A DNA stretch of 64,000 nucleotides from positions 1-64,000 of the forward strand of contig SADC01000622.1 of assembly GCA_004194705.1 (NCBI GenBank). The letters are read 5' to 3'. Of the stretch, positions 10,700 to 21,700 are shown in pieces; position 1 is the stretch's first letter; the number at the start of each line of letters is the position of its first letter. The notes beneath the pieces were generated by a model that saw nothing but the letters and a program-made list of their open reading frames with translations, searched no databases and had not been told where the DNA came from. The translations under genes were made by a program, and so were the position numbers. Source of the DNA: Ditylenchus dipsaci (lineage: Eukaryota > Nematoda > Chromadorea > Rhabditida > Anguinidae).

Positions 10700-12060
10700 G
10701 TTTCCAATGAGGTATTATTAACTTCAGCATCGTTGCAAAATGTGGTACAGAAAATTAAAAGCATGTAGCAAAAAAAATAAATTGCTCAATACTTTTGATT
10801 TGTTGTCCTACATTTTGCAGAGATGCTAAAATAAATGATACTTCATAAGAAACTAGAGTCGTAGGGCTGCCTAATGGTGTTATAACTTCTAAAATAGATG
10901 AGGAAATTTAATGAACCAAGGCAAATTGAAAATTAGCCACAACAAGAGTAAATTAGCCACAAAAAAGTATTTTTGCTACAAAAGAAAATGACTAGCCTTT
11001 TGTAAGACCGAGTAGCACCTTTTAGTAAATTGAAGATAGTTATAGGTTTTTTAGTATGGAAACTATATACAGTCGATGCTCTACATAAGATGCCCCGAAA
11101 GTTCGTTCCCTACATTTCTGAAATTTTTTGCCTTTGACTCGTCAATCTAGTCGGATTCCGAATTTGCCGCTCTTTTTGAGATACCCTTTTAAGAGTGAAG
11201 GGAGGGGATTAATAAAGTTTGATAACTTGTTAGAAAGCTGAGGTCCTGGACTACACGATACAAAAAAATTTAAAAAAATCAACGCAACAACTTAGAAGAG
11301 ATGCCATTGAATCTCAATTTTTTTTTTTGTGGCATATTGCGTCCTTTTCGCAAACTAAAACAGTTCAAGTTATTTATATTTTCGTAATATCTATTGCTTA
11401 AGTTTCTTGCAAACTTTACTAGTTGGCATGGAAATGTATATGCTTTTCGACGCCTTTTAAGAAGGAACAACTAGAATTTGGTTTTCTGAGCTGTTAGTTT
11501 AACCCTTTTGCTCTAGCTAATATTCTCTTTTTCATGCAAAAAGGTGCGACAATGAAAAGCATAAAGCATCTTAACTTGACAACTGCTTGTTCTTTTTCTT
11601 CAAAGAGTTTTTGAAAATGTGTTTTTGAGCTTTTAAACTGAAATTATAACTAAAAGTCTCTTGTTTCAACAAATATTGCTGTTTTTTTAGCAAAAATTGC
11701 TAAGGAATGCTTCTGTTATTCATCTTTTTTTGTCAAAAATATAATTGTTTAAAAAGGTTTTTTGTTTGAAAAGGTTCACTGAATTCCGGTATGAAAACGT
11801 ATAGAAAAAAAATTAAAGTAAAATTAAGGTGCTAAAAATAACAAAAAATTTCAAGTGAATTCAATCAATATATTAGAAAAGGTGAAAAATCAAAAGACCA
11901 CTTCTTAGGGCCCCTTTCGTAATATTGAAATAAACTTTGTACACTATGCACTAACACGGAAGAGGCACGACCACCCTGTGGTCTATCGAAAAACGTTATA
12001 TTTCAAAAGATAGCCATAAGGGAGCTTGTTACCAACCTGTAATAAAAAATCCGGCGCTAG
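10700..12060. other. no gene seen
   Basis: AT-rich sequence with an inverted pair around 10560-10990 (GGCTAATTT / AAATTAGCCACAA) and one Tigger-like left end at about 11072 (CAGTCGATGCTCTACATAAG plus the GTTCGTTCCC subterminal motif). No coding exon supported. Confidence 0.4.
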
Positions 12061-12245
12061 TAGCGAACCCCCCCCCCCAAAATCCGACCTTTAAAAAATG
12101 CTCTAACTACTCTTGCAAACAACAAGTTCAGGCTTAGCCCTTAGGCTTGGGGGTAGGCCAGCGTACGGAAGTTGTGACAAATGAAGAGTTTGCGCACATT
12201 TTCCGGGTTCTGGGACATAAATTTGGGTACTTTTTACGAAAGTAA
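12060..12245. repeat. dispersed repeat, second copy at 26600-26775
   Basis: ATCCGACCTTTAAAAAATG through GGTAGGCCAGCGTACGGAAG to GGGACATAAATTTGGGTA is nearly identical in 12070-12240 and 26615-26770, both beside C-rich tracts. This is probably one half of a TIR element. Confidence 0.7.
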
Positions 12246-12325
12246 AAAAACAAACGGGAAAATCCAAACAGAATTTCAATGATTAGGTTTTTTTTGAATT
12301 GGCGGGGTACAGTGGCTCTTTAGTA

Positions 12326-12602
12326 TGGGGTTGTCTAAGCGTAAATATTTCGAGTTCTCCACTCGAGAACTCGAATGGACTCGAAATTTTGAGGCCTCGA
12401 CTTGAGCCGAAACTTGAAATTTCCGATTTTTCGAGTCCGAAACTTGAAGTCTAGGCCTTGAAACTCGAGAGAAGGAGTCGAATTTTTTCTGAAGAAAAAG
12501 TGACTAGAAACTTTTTCCGAGGCCTCGAGACTCGAAAAGGAACTACGAAATTTTCAAGTTTTCGAGTCCAAGACTTGACTCGGTGCCGACTCGACAACCC
12601 TA
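12326..12602. mobile_element. hAT-like MITE with GACTCGAA subterminal repeats
   Basis: Ends GGGTTGTC (12327) and GACAACCC (12594) are inverted. The interior is built of many copies of GACTCGAA / TTCGAGTC variants in both orientations. No transposase. hAT assignment is inferred from the end sequence and the subterminal repeats; a clean 8-bp duplication was not seen. Confidence 0.55.
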
Positions 12603-12699
12603 TTTAAGTATACAAATCTATGGTCACGTGTTGCTTTTCAAAAAGTTGATTCCGTATTTTCTTTCATTCTTCTAATACTGCCTTCGATCCATTAAAAAT

Positions 12700-13740
12700 C
12701 TCTGTTCTTTTTCACTCTTTTTCAGAACATTCTTTCATCACAAAATTACTAGAAATATCCGTTGAGGGTAAATTTGTGGTTATTTATCACACTAAAATTG
12801 GCTCGATCATAATCTCCCTTCTTTGATTGGCATTTGAGCGAGCGGAAGTGACATTTTTATTGGCTGGATGCATTAGGATGGAAAAAGGGAAAGGGTAACA
12901 TGAGCAGAGTGTTTCCAGTGATAGCTAGCTGCTTTTGCAAAATATAAATTTCACACTGCTCAGACTGGAAAAGTTTGTTACAGATTTGAAAAAGCATATT
13001 TTGCGATTCTTTGTTTTTCAGAGCATAGCAATCCAAATCCGACATTATTTGGTTGATTGTAATTTACTGGTTGGTAGATTGCATTGGAGCATTTTTGAAA
13101 ATCGTTACAAAAAATGTAATGTTTTTCAAAAAAGGCGTTCTTCCGGCAACTATACACTGGGGGGGGGGTCTTTTATATTAACTGTGAATAGCTGAAAAAG
13201 TCAAATTTTGGCGCAGGAATTTTTTTCGAAAACTAAACTTTTCAGTAAAAAAACGTTATGGCTTGTTCACGTACTTCGAGTTCGACTTTGAGTTCGAGGT
13301 CAAACTTAAAGGTGTTGATGTGTATAACTCAGATTCCCCTTTAGTGTTCCCCAAAAAACCAACTTTCATTGGCTTTTCGACCATTTGGGGGTGAGATTCT
13401 GAGTGATGCATCTTAATTTTTTTATCTGTTTCTAAATCTTTTGGTTTTGACAAACTTACAGTTTTGACAAGTTTCTTCGGGACATTTGCTTTTATAAGCA
13501 CGAAAAAAAAGACAAAATTTTCGTTGGTCTCTTCAAGCTACAACTTTTTTGTAGGTGAATTTAGAATTTAAGCTTCGTCCCTTGCGGTTTGGCTTTCGGT
13601 CTAAAAGTGGCCAAAGTATAAAAGCTTTGTGCCACTCGTTCTGGGTGGTCCCTCGCATTTTCGATATTTTTCACCTGATCATTGAACTCCTGTACGCATT
13701 TTTCAGTTTCCGTAATATTGAATAAAACCTTCTTACTTCA
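12700..13740. other. no gene recognised; half-copy of the GAGTTCGAG element
   Basis: 13256-13400 begins GGCTTGTTCACGTACTTCGA and matches one arm of the element at 20890-21273, including the TATAACTCAGA block. A plus-strand open frame at 12935-13195 shows no recognisable domain. Confidence 0.4.
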
Positions 13741-13774
13741 TTTTTAGCTTAATAGTGGCCCTATCCCTCAAGGG

Positions 13775-13995
13775 GGAGGGGAGTCTTGCCTTGGACTCCC
13801 CTGTTTTTTTGTGATTTTTCAGGCTTTAGGCTATAGCAAGAATCGGCCAGCGTATGTTAGGACGGACTCAAACGTATTTTAGACTCATGATTAAGTTTGT
13901 CCTAATATACGCTGGCCTACTTTTGTCTAAGCCTTAGCCTAAAACTCACAAAAAACATCAACAGGGGGACTAAGGCAACCCCCCTTCTCCCCATG
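13775..13995. repeat. palindrome of the GCCTTGGTCC family
   Basis: CTTGCCTTGGACTCCCCTG at 13783 and its inverted partner GGGGGACTAAGGCAACCCCC near 13965 bracket inverted blocks (GGCCAGCGTATGTTAGGACG / TCCTAATATACGCTGGCC) around a central ACTCATGATTAAGT. Sister copies: 8770, 20400, 22110, 22440 and 61330. Confidence 0.75.
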
Positions 13996-14816
13996 GACGG
14001 ATAGGGCCCAATTTCTTTTCGAATCATTGTGTTCCCTAACGAATTCAGACTGAAACCATAAGCAGACTAAGCCGAGAATCGTGTTTTTTAAGTTCTATAC
14101 TAAAATATTTTTTTGTCTCTGAGTGGATCAGCAGGTTTGTGATATTCGACCTACTAAAAGTTATGGCCGAAAAAGCCAAATTCAACCTCCTGTTCATATC
14201 TTTTTTGGCTGTACTTTTGTGTTTAAGTATTGCTCAAAATAAGATGTCTGCTATTTATTTTAGACCTACTATTTCTTTATTCGGCTAAAATAAAAAAATT
14301 AAATTACCTTTAAAGAGGAGCAAGCCAAAAAGCAGGCATTTAAGCTTTTATTTGATTGACTACCTCGAAATCAAATTTGCATTTTTATCTAGCAAAAAAA
14401 AAACGTTCTTAATAATATTTCCCTCATGCCTTTTTTAGTTCTAAGTATTGAAGCTTTTTGTTCTCATTGCGTGACTGAAATTATTTATTTGGCCGAAAAA
14501 TAGTGCTGGATTATTCAAAAAGAAAAATGAAGTAGGTGATGGATTGCCCTACCTAATAAGTAGACTGCTTTGGTCTTTGAATACTTTAAAGAATGGGATT
14601 AAAACAAATTCTGTGTGTTCCAATTTAAAAAACTACTAAATAGTTATTTGTTTTGGTAAATGGCCATTTTGCTTGAAATTTGCCCTTTTTAACCTATGAA
14701 TGAATGGTCTCTGTGTTCGCTTCTCTCCTAAAAAATATGCCTTGGTCCACCTTGTTGTTTTTCACAAAAATTCTTTCTTTTCAAGGTCTCCAAAACTATT
14801 TTTATACAATTTTTGA

Positions 14817-15914
14817 TAGTGCTGTGCCTAGCCTTCGAGCGAGATTTCGAGACGAGATTTTAAGCAAAAAACAATTTCGAGATCGAGATCGAGATTTTTG
14901 AAAATTTTCGAGCGAGATTTTCGAGATCTCGAAAAAATTTTCGAGACGCAGATTTAAGTAATTCGAGACATATTCCATCATTTTTTCAGAAGCAACAACT
15001 TTATTTATCCAACAACTCAACACACACAACTTCAATAACAACAGTTCAATTGATGAAGACATTTGTTCATGAATATGAGCTTCTCTGCGTTGCCCGGACT
15101 AAGACTTGATCTGCGGTAGTCGTAGACATCGCGAGCCACTGAGAAGAGCTGCTCACTTGCTACGCTGCTTGCCGGTGAAGAGAGATAACGCTGCGCTAGC
15201 TTCGCCAAAATTGAAAATGACTTTTTCGTTTAGCTAAAATAGGTTATGCATAATAACTACCATAACAAATATATTTTGAGACAAACCTTCCAGAAGTCCA
15301 AGGATTCTCATCAAGCTCAAGATTCTTCAGTTTCGTGTAGGCTGTAATCTCTGCAATGACGCTCGCTTCATCGGAACTCGCATTTGCTTCAGTTGTGTCA
15401 GTGAAGAATTGGAGTTTGAGCCAAAGAAAGATGAAGACGTTTGACGCTTTGCTGGTGGCGAACTCACTTCTGAAAACCAAAGCATTTTATTCATCCATAA
15501 AAAGTGAAATATCTACCAGCTTCTAATGTATCCGCCCACAAATCGGTGTTGAGGTTCTCTTCGAGTCGGTGTTGGTACAAATCGGTGTTGAGGTTCTCGC
15601 TTTCTAAAAAAGAGAAATACAAGGCTTTGCTAATACTTAGGAATAAGAAAAACAACGTAAAACAATCATTCATTGAAAACGTAACAGATTGCAAAAATGT
15701 CTTTTATTCAATCAATATGTTATAGATTTTTTGAAAAAATTGAAAAAAAATTGTCTTGAACCGCCCGAGCGGGACCTTCGAGATTTTAAAAATTTCGAGA
15801 CGAGATCGAGACTTTTGAAAATTTTCGAGCGAGATTTCAAGACGAGATTTTGATCTCAATTTAGACCGAGCGAGCGAGATTTTCGAGACGAGATCTCGCT
15901 CGGGCACAGCACTA
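14817..15914 (-). mobile_element. hAT transposon relic with transposase C-terminus
   Basis: Terminal inverted repeats TAGTGCTGTGCC (14817) and GGGCACAGCACTA (ending 15914) are flanked by a near-duplicate of 8 bp (atttttga / attttgac). Both ends have GAGCGAGAT / TCGAGACGAGAT subterminal repeats. On the minus strand around 15005-15210 the frame reads [29 protein letters not shown] and [11 protein letters not shown], the hAT C-terminal dimerisation region. Just upstream (about 15250-15400) is EANASSDEASVIAEITAY ending in L-D-E-N-P-W, as expected before that domain. The rest of the transposase is missing, so this is an internally deleted copy. Confidence 0.85.
15530..15605. repeat. short tandem duplication inside the hAT relic
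   Basis: AAATCGGTGTTGAGGTTCTC occurs at about 15539 and again at about 15577, separated by a related TCGGTGTTGGTAC piece. Confidence 0.7.
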
Positions 15915-16009
15915 ATTTTGACGCTACTCAGTTTTAACACTCTCCCTCATTCTCCAAAAATTTTAGGGGCACCTAACAAGGTACCTTTTTTTGAAAAAGG
16001 TTGAAGTAA

Positions 16010-16560
16010 GCTAACGGTAAGCTAACCGGCTAAAAAACCGGTTCCTTAACGGATGAAACTTTCTTGCATGCTTCTGGCTTTTCTCTGTTGGTTGAATGCT
16101 TCTTTTTGTCCGCTTTTTTTAAAAAATAATTAAAAAATAACCGCGATTTGTTATGATTTCCTAATTCTGAGCCGCCCCAGTATACAAAATTTTCTAAGAA
16201 ATATTTATTGAATTTCGAAAAAGTTCTTGGCTGCTGAGATGTGACTATTTTTTGCATCCAGGAGATTTTTTTTTGCCCAACTTATGCAAAGTGGCCAAAA
16301 CTAGACTCCTAAGATCGTTTCGAAATTCTGTAAATAAATTCAGATTCCTTAGGAAATTCTGTATACTAGGGCGGCTCAGAATAAAAAATTTATCACACAT
16401 TGGGGTTATTTTCAATTATATTTGAAAAAGCGGACAGAAAGTAGAATTCAACAGACAGAAAAAACCCAAAAGCGACATTTTAAATGCTTGTTCTTTCTTA
16501 ACACAAGGACCCCTCTAAAGTATAAATCCCGGCACTACTCGGTTAACTACCTGGTCTACT
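16010..16560. repeat. palindromic element (hairpin family 6)
   Basis: CTAATTCTGAGCCGCCCCAG near 16170 is mirrored by CTAGGGCGGCTCAGAATA near 16370, and the arms continue outward (AAATAAT ... GCTTTTTT; GGTTAACTACC against GGTAAGCTAACC). It is imperfect and carries no coding sequence. Confidence 0.6.
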
Positions 16561-17205
16561 AAAAAACTGGAGATACTTTATGCAGCTTCTCTGTTAACTA
16601 CTACGCTATCACACCTCAAAACACTTGTGTGGCACATTTTATAATTGATATTTTTTACTCATAAATCCTAACCCTAATCACTTTGCTACGAGATTCGTTT
16701 CTTTTGCTGCTCACTTCCTTTGTACTGGTGTAATAATTTTGTTCCAATTGTTCTGGTTGAAAGGGACATAGGAAGGGCATGCCCATTTGGTCTTTTCAAA
16801 CCGCCAACACCACCTAAACAGAACTAGAAGAAACAAGTAGTAAGAGTGGAAATCGTTCCTTCTCTAGCATTTATTTATCGGAATTTCATGGCACTATGGG
16901 GACCCATGAGGCCAGATTTTTCTTGCTGTAGACAGATGCATAAAGAAGAAATGGAAATTATTGAACCATCATTGTTTTTTCGGCTGGCCCTCCTCTTTTA
17001 AAAACAGCCGAAGGAATGCAAAAAAAAGAAGAAGAAGTTCTTAAGACACAGAAGTAAAATATGAAAATAATAATATATTAGTTTTTTGCTCTTGGGTTTT
17101 TGTTTTGTTTTTGAGTTTTGAAATAGAAATAGTCTTTTTTCTTGAAATAATGTGAACTTTATGTAGATATCGGCATATTTTATGTTGAAATTTTTTTCAT
17201 TATAG

Positions 17206-17438
17206 TTAAAGGACCATGCTCGGACCACGGTGGTCTGGTGGTTCGCCACCAATTTCAAATTTTTTCCTAGTCGTTGGATTTCTGTACGGATTTTTTGACT
17301 TGGTTTCTAACAAAACTAAACCTAATAATGAATTTTAAAGAAACCGAGTATAAAAAAATGAACAGAAGTTCTATGATTATGAAAATTTTTCGAGGACCAC
17401 TTGAAGACCACCAAGTGACCGTGAGCATGGTCTTTCAA
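17206..17438. mobile_element. TTAA MITE with AGGACCATG ends
   Basis: TTAA|AGGACCATGCTCGGACCAC on the left and GTGAGCATGGTCT|TTCAA on the right. The first nine bases after TTAA are the same as those of the Kolobok-like transposon at 36147, suggesting mobilisation by a related transposase. The interior is non-coding. Confidence 0.7.
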
Positions 17439-17454
17439 GCAAAATAGTCGAACC

Positions 17455-17660
17455 TGAATATAGGCCACCCCAAAGTTTGTTCTTGCTTAGGGTCCGACAC
17501 TATTTTTTAACTATATTTTTGAGAGCTCTGTTTCAATAGTCTGGTCGCAAATATCGCAGGGATTCCGATTTTGCCAATCGCTTTTGATAAACCTAATATT
17601 TTTTGGCTCAAAAAAACCAAAATCTCGATATAAGGCCACCTGTTTTCAAAATATTATCCA
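17455..17660. repeat. half of a Tigger-like MITE
   Basis: GTCGAACCTGAATATAGGCC, then the shared subterminal block (AGGGTCCGACACTATTTTTT; GCAGGGATTCCGATTTTGCC). Its mirrored half is not visible. Confidence 0.6.
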
Positions 17661-17816
17661 TAATAATCTCGAATGATCCTCCGTCCTTTCTATTTTACCT
17701 TTCGACTTTGAGAACTTATCCTTAGTCTAAAGATAATATTTCAAATACGATACTCGGTAAAAAAATAACATATTTGCAAAATATTGGCCTTGAGTCGGGA
17801 TATAAGATGCATGATA

Positions 17817-18665
17817 TTAAAGGGGGAGGGAACTTTATATACGCATCGCCTAGGGTCGAAGGTTCAAGTGTCCCAAGGTGCATACCGTATATTCTCTATT
17901 AGAAGCCCGGGCCTTCTATTTTTCAACCCTAAAAAAGTCGGAAAAATTTGGGTCGATTTTGAGATTTTTGCGTGCTCAACCAAAATTTTAAAAGTGAATC
18001 AGGTAAGCTCGTGCTAAGTAAGAAAACGCGAAAAACAGATGTGCGAATTTCTTTTTCTAGGCTGATATATAGGTCCTCAAGGGGGGTCTTCTATTAGAGA
18101 GGGGCCTTCTAATCGAGAATATACGGTATCTTATTTATTCTTTTATTGAGTTCATTGAATTCTGGGGCCAAAGACTACAGAGTAGTCGATTGGAATTTTT
18201 TAACCCTGCTTTACTGTCAGCAAATACTCTAATTTTAGGATTCCATGCAAATGACAGATCTGTTTAGGATGGCGTGGAATTGAAAATTATTTTGTGTTTT
18301 TTGAATTCTAGCTTTAACTCAATATTACATTTTTCTGTTTATGATATCTCGAATGAAAGCCTAGAGTCTTGGCTACATTTCAGTACATAAATGTGTGACT
18401 TGTGAAAAAAGTCAAAAAATATGAATCAAACCAGTCAGAAAAAACCCCCAAAGAGGTCGATTTTCAGAAATAATCCAATTTTAGCCTGTAAATAACCTCC
18501 AGTAGGTGTTAAACCCCGCGCTGATGGCTTTATTAGAAAGCTAGGAGATTGAGGATCATTCTGACACCAAACTTGTAAATTAGAGGAGATAAAAAAAGGT
18601 GTGCACCCAGTGGTAGTCGAACCAGTGACCTAGGCGATGCGTATATAAAAATTCTTCCTCTTTAA
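17817..18665. mobile_element. TTAA element with tRNA-like arms
   Basis: TTAA|AGGGGGAGGGAACTTTATAT and its complement ending AATTCTTCCTCT|TTAA (18662-18665). Each arm continues into TATACGCATCGCCTAG and then a T-arm/B-box-like stretch: GGTTCAAGTGTCC on the left (about 17864) and, in the complement of the right arm, GGTTCGACTACC (about 18612). A second TIR element (ACCGTATATTCTC ends, 17884-18128) is nested inside. It lies directly upstream of the gene starting at 18710. Confidence 0.65.
17884..18129. mobile_element. nested TIR element with ACCGTATATTCTC ends
   Basis: ACCGTATATTCTCTATTAGA and its inverted partner TCTAATCGAGAATATACGGT. The same end type recurs at 41470-41597 and 51588-51738, with partial copies near 19310-19470 and 46268-46330. 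Confidence 0.75.
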
Positions 18666-18709
18666 GATGGTGCCACATAATTTCAAATTTTACTGTTTTC
18701 TCTTTGCAG

Positions 18710-21700
18710 ATGTATCTAAATCAGCCGTATTCTATTCCTTGCAACTTTTCTCTAGATCAGTTGCTGTTACAAAGCATTACCTAAATAATTTCGCTACAAA
18801 AAATGACTTCTCACAAAACACGCATAGAAAAGTCGTATTTCAGCGCTCTATAAGCAAAATATTCGCTGATCTACCATGCTTACTTCTGCGTTCTAAAACA
18901 TATTTTCTATTTTTAATTTGCTTATTTGCTACCCCTGCCACTTTATCTTTTCAAAGACCATACTCGGGTCCTGGTCATTTGGGTGAGAATAACATAAACG
19001 CTGCTAAAATTAATATGAATGGACTTTTGCCACTTCGAAATATTCGTGTACCTGATGTATTGGTAACCTCAAAAGAGCTTTTGCCAATAAGAAAAAGAAG
19101 AAGAAGAACTGGTTCGAGTGATTATTGCAGGACAGAAAATTTCCGCGACTTTGTACTTAACATTTCGTCAAATGAAGCAAGTGGTAGCAAAGAAGCTTAT
19201 TCAGCTGCTCCAAAGCCCCAAGCATATGTATATGCTATTACTCAGGTAGTATTTTGTAAAACGATACAAGTTCACAAAAACAGCTACTTTATTTTCTTTT
19301 AATAATGCGGCCGGCCGCCTTATTTTTGGATGCCAAAAAATCGGAAAAATTCGGAATGTGATCTTGAGAAGCAACAAAAATTTGAAAAGTGTTTTTTGCA
19401 AAATTTTCACACTAGGCTTAGATATGGGTCCTCAAAGTCGAGGGGCCGCCCTTTTAAAAAATACGGTCTCTTTGTAATGTTTTTCATAATATAATGAGCA
19501 GTATATAAATTTTTTGAGAGAGAGCTATAAATATCACAAAAAAAATTGATAAAGAAAAAAGGGCGAAAATAATACTCACGCTTTGGCCCCAGGCACAAAA
19601 TGGTCTTGCGTTTCCGCTTCTTTGTGGGTTGGAGAAGTTAATATTCTTCGGTCATTTTGGGCCAGTAACACGAGTTACTTTTGGACCCTGGTCAAGTTGT
19701 CGAGTCGAGTACTCAAAATCGAGTAATTTCGAGTATTATTAAAAAAATTCGAGTTACGAGTATCGAGTCAAGCCTAATACTCAGAATTTTCAAGTTTCAA
19801 ATGTCTCGTTTGAATGGCTCACCGAGTACTCAAAAATCTCGAGTGTTCGATGACCTTAGACCCTGCGCAGAAACGCGAGTAAGGTAGCTGCCCTTTCTGT
19901 TGGACCCTCAGTCATCGATGTCTCGAAAAAAAACCATTTTTTCAAAGCACGTCATAATTATGAGTATGGAGTGATGGAATTTTTTTAAAATTTACGATTT
20001 GAGCTAAGAAATCATGATTTTAAGGACTGTCAAATAATTTTTGCCAGAGCGGAGCAGATGCACCAAATAGGCAAAATGGTTGAAGTTGACAACAGGCTGA
20101 CCTATTGTCTGCCTGGATTAGTCCAATTGCACTGGAGAGAGACAGAGACCGGCGGCATTGGTCTGCAATTGTTATTGAAGAGGACCACCGACAGATTTGC
20201 ACCTTACCTGTGGAGTTCCCTCAAGCGAACTCACTTTTAGGGTCTACTATTTTCAGGTAAGCACAATTTTTATTATAAAGTCGTTTTTAAAGCATTGTAA
20301 CAAATTTTAAAATTTAAGTAGATATCTCATATTCTTTACCTTGCTTTTTTTTATATTTCCATAAATTAAGAAACTTCACTCAGCCTTCCTGTTTTTTGTT
20401 ATTTTCTAGGCTTAGGCAAGTGTGCAAGGATAGACTTAAACGTATCTTAGACTCATGTTTGAGTTCGACCTAACATACCTTGCCAACCTTGTCTGAGCCT
20501 TGAAAATCAAAAACATAACGACAGGCTTATCAGGCAACCATTCCCTCCCATTGTCGCATAGGGTCTCCGTTTGGTATGAAGATGGTTCAGTTATGTGGAT
20601 CAGTACACCGAATATCAGTCCAATCAGCACACCACTTGTTCAAGCCTAAGCCAAGAAATCACAAAATGGTAAGAGCAGGTACCAAGGCGAAAAATGGGCC
20701 CAATTGAAGAATAGGGGCAATAATTCTTTAAAAATTCGTTCTAAAATTGAACCACATCCACAAAAGAACATTCAAATAGTCAACCGAAAATTTTAAGCTA
20801 TTCACTGAGGTCTTCTCTTAACTATGCAGTTTGCTCATTTATGTCGAACTCTTCATTTGTTATGGAGCCAGGTAGACATTTATTTATGGCATGTTCACGT
20901 TGTTAGAGTTAGAGTTCGGGTAAGAGGTGTTCGTGTACTCAAAAACCCGAACTCTAACTCGATGGTGTTTACGTACACCGAGTTAGAGTTCAAGGTCGAG
21001 CTTGAAAATGTCCATGTATATAGCTCAGATAGCTCAGAATCTCACCACAGAGCCGTTTTAAGCCTTTAGAAGTTAGTTTTTGGAGAGTTTACTACAAATG
21101 CATCCAAGTTATATGCATGAACACCTTCAAGTTCAACCTCGAACTTTAACTCTAACTCGAGGTACATAAACACCCTCAAATTAGAGTTCAAGTTAGAGTT
21201 AGAGTTCGGATCGGAGGTATTTACGCTACCAAAACCCGAACTCGAACTCTAACTCTAACAACGTGAACAAGCCATTAAGATTTTGTTTTAAAGTATTTTT
21301 TGACGAAAAAGAACCATCTTCAGAGCTTTCCTTTATGGACACTACCTATTCCGATGTAGTCTATTTTGTTGATCCTAGCTCATCCGGTGCTTATTGGACA
21401 GTTAGGCAATTCAAACTAGATGAAAGGGGTTATTTCAAAGCACTCGACACTTTTATTGTTAGGAATATTGCTGAGCAAGGTAACAAATAACAATTAATTA
21501 CCTGTTGTAAAAAAATTATATTACAGACTCCAACACACTGGAAGGCCGCAAAAAGCTGCCGAATATTTATCTTATTGGATGCTCAGCGCAAAAAGTTTTT
21601 TGCTGTTCATAAGCAGAGAAAGTCGGTTGTCTCTACTTGCGCTTATGATTTGCTTTTTAGGTGACAATTTGTTATTTTTTATACAAAATCAAAAATCAAG

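Noticed and set aside
20020..20240. Minus-strand 60-codon frame
   Set aside because: Shadow of the plus-strand exon at 20048-20256, which has a proper acceptor and donor.
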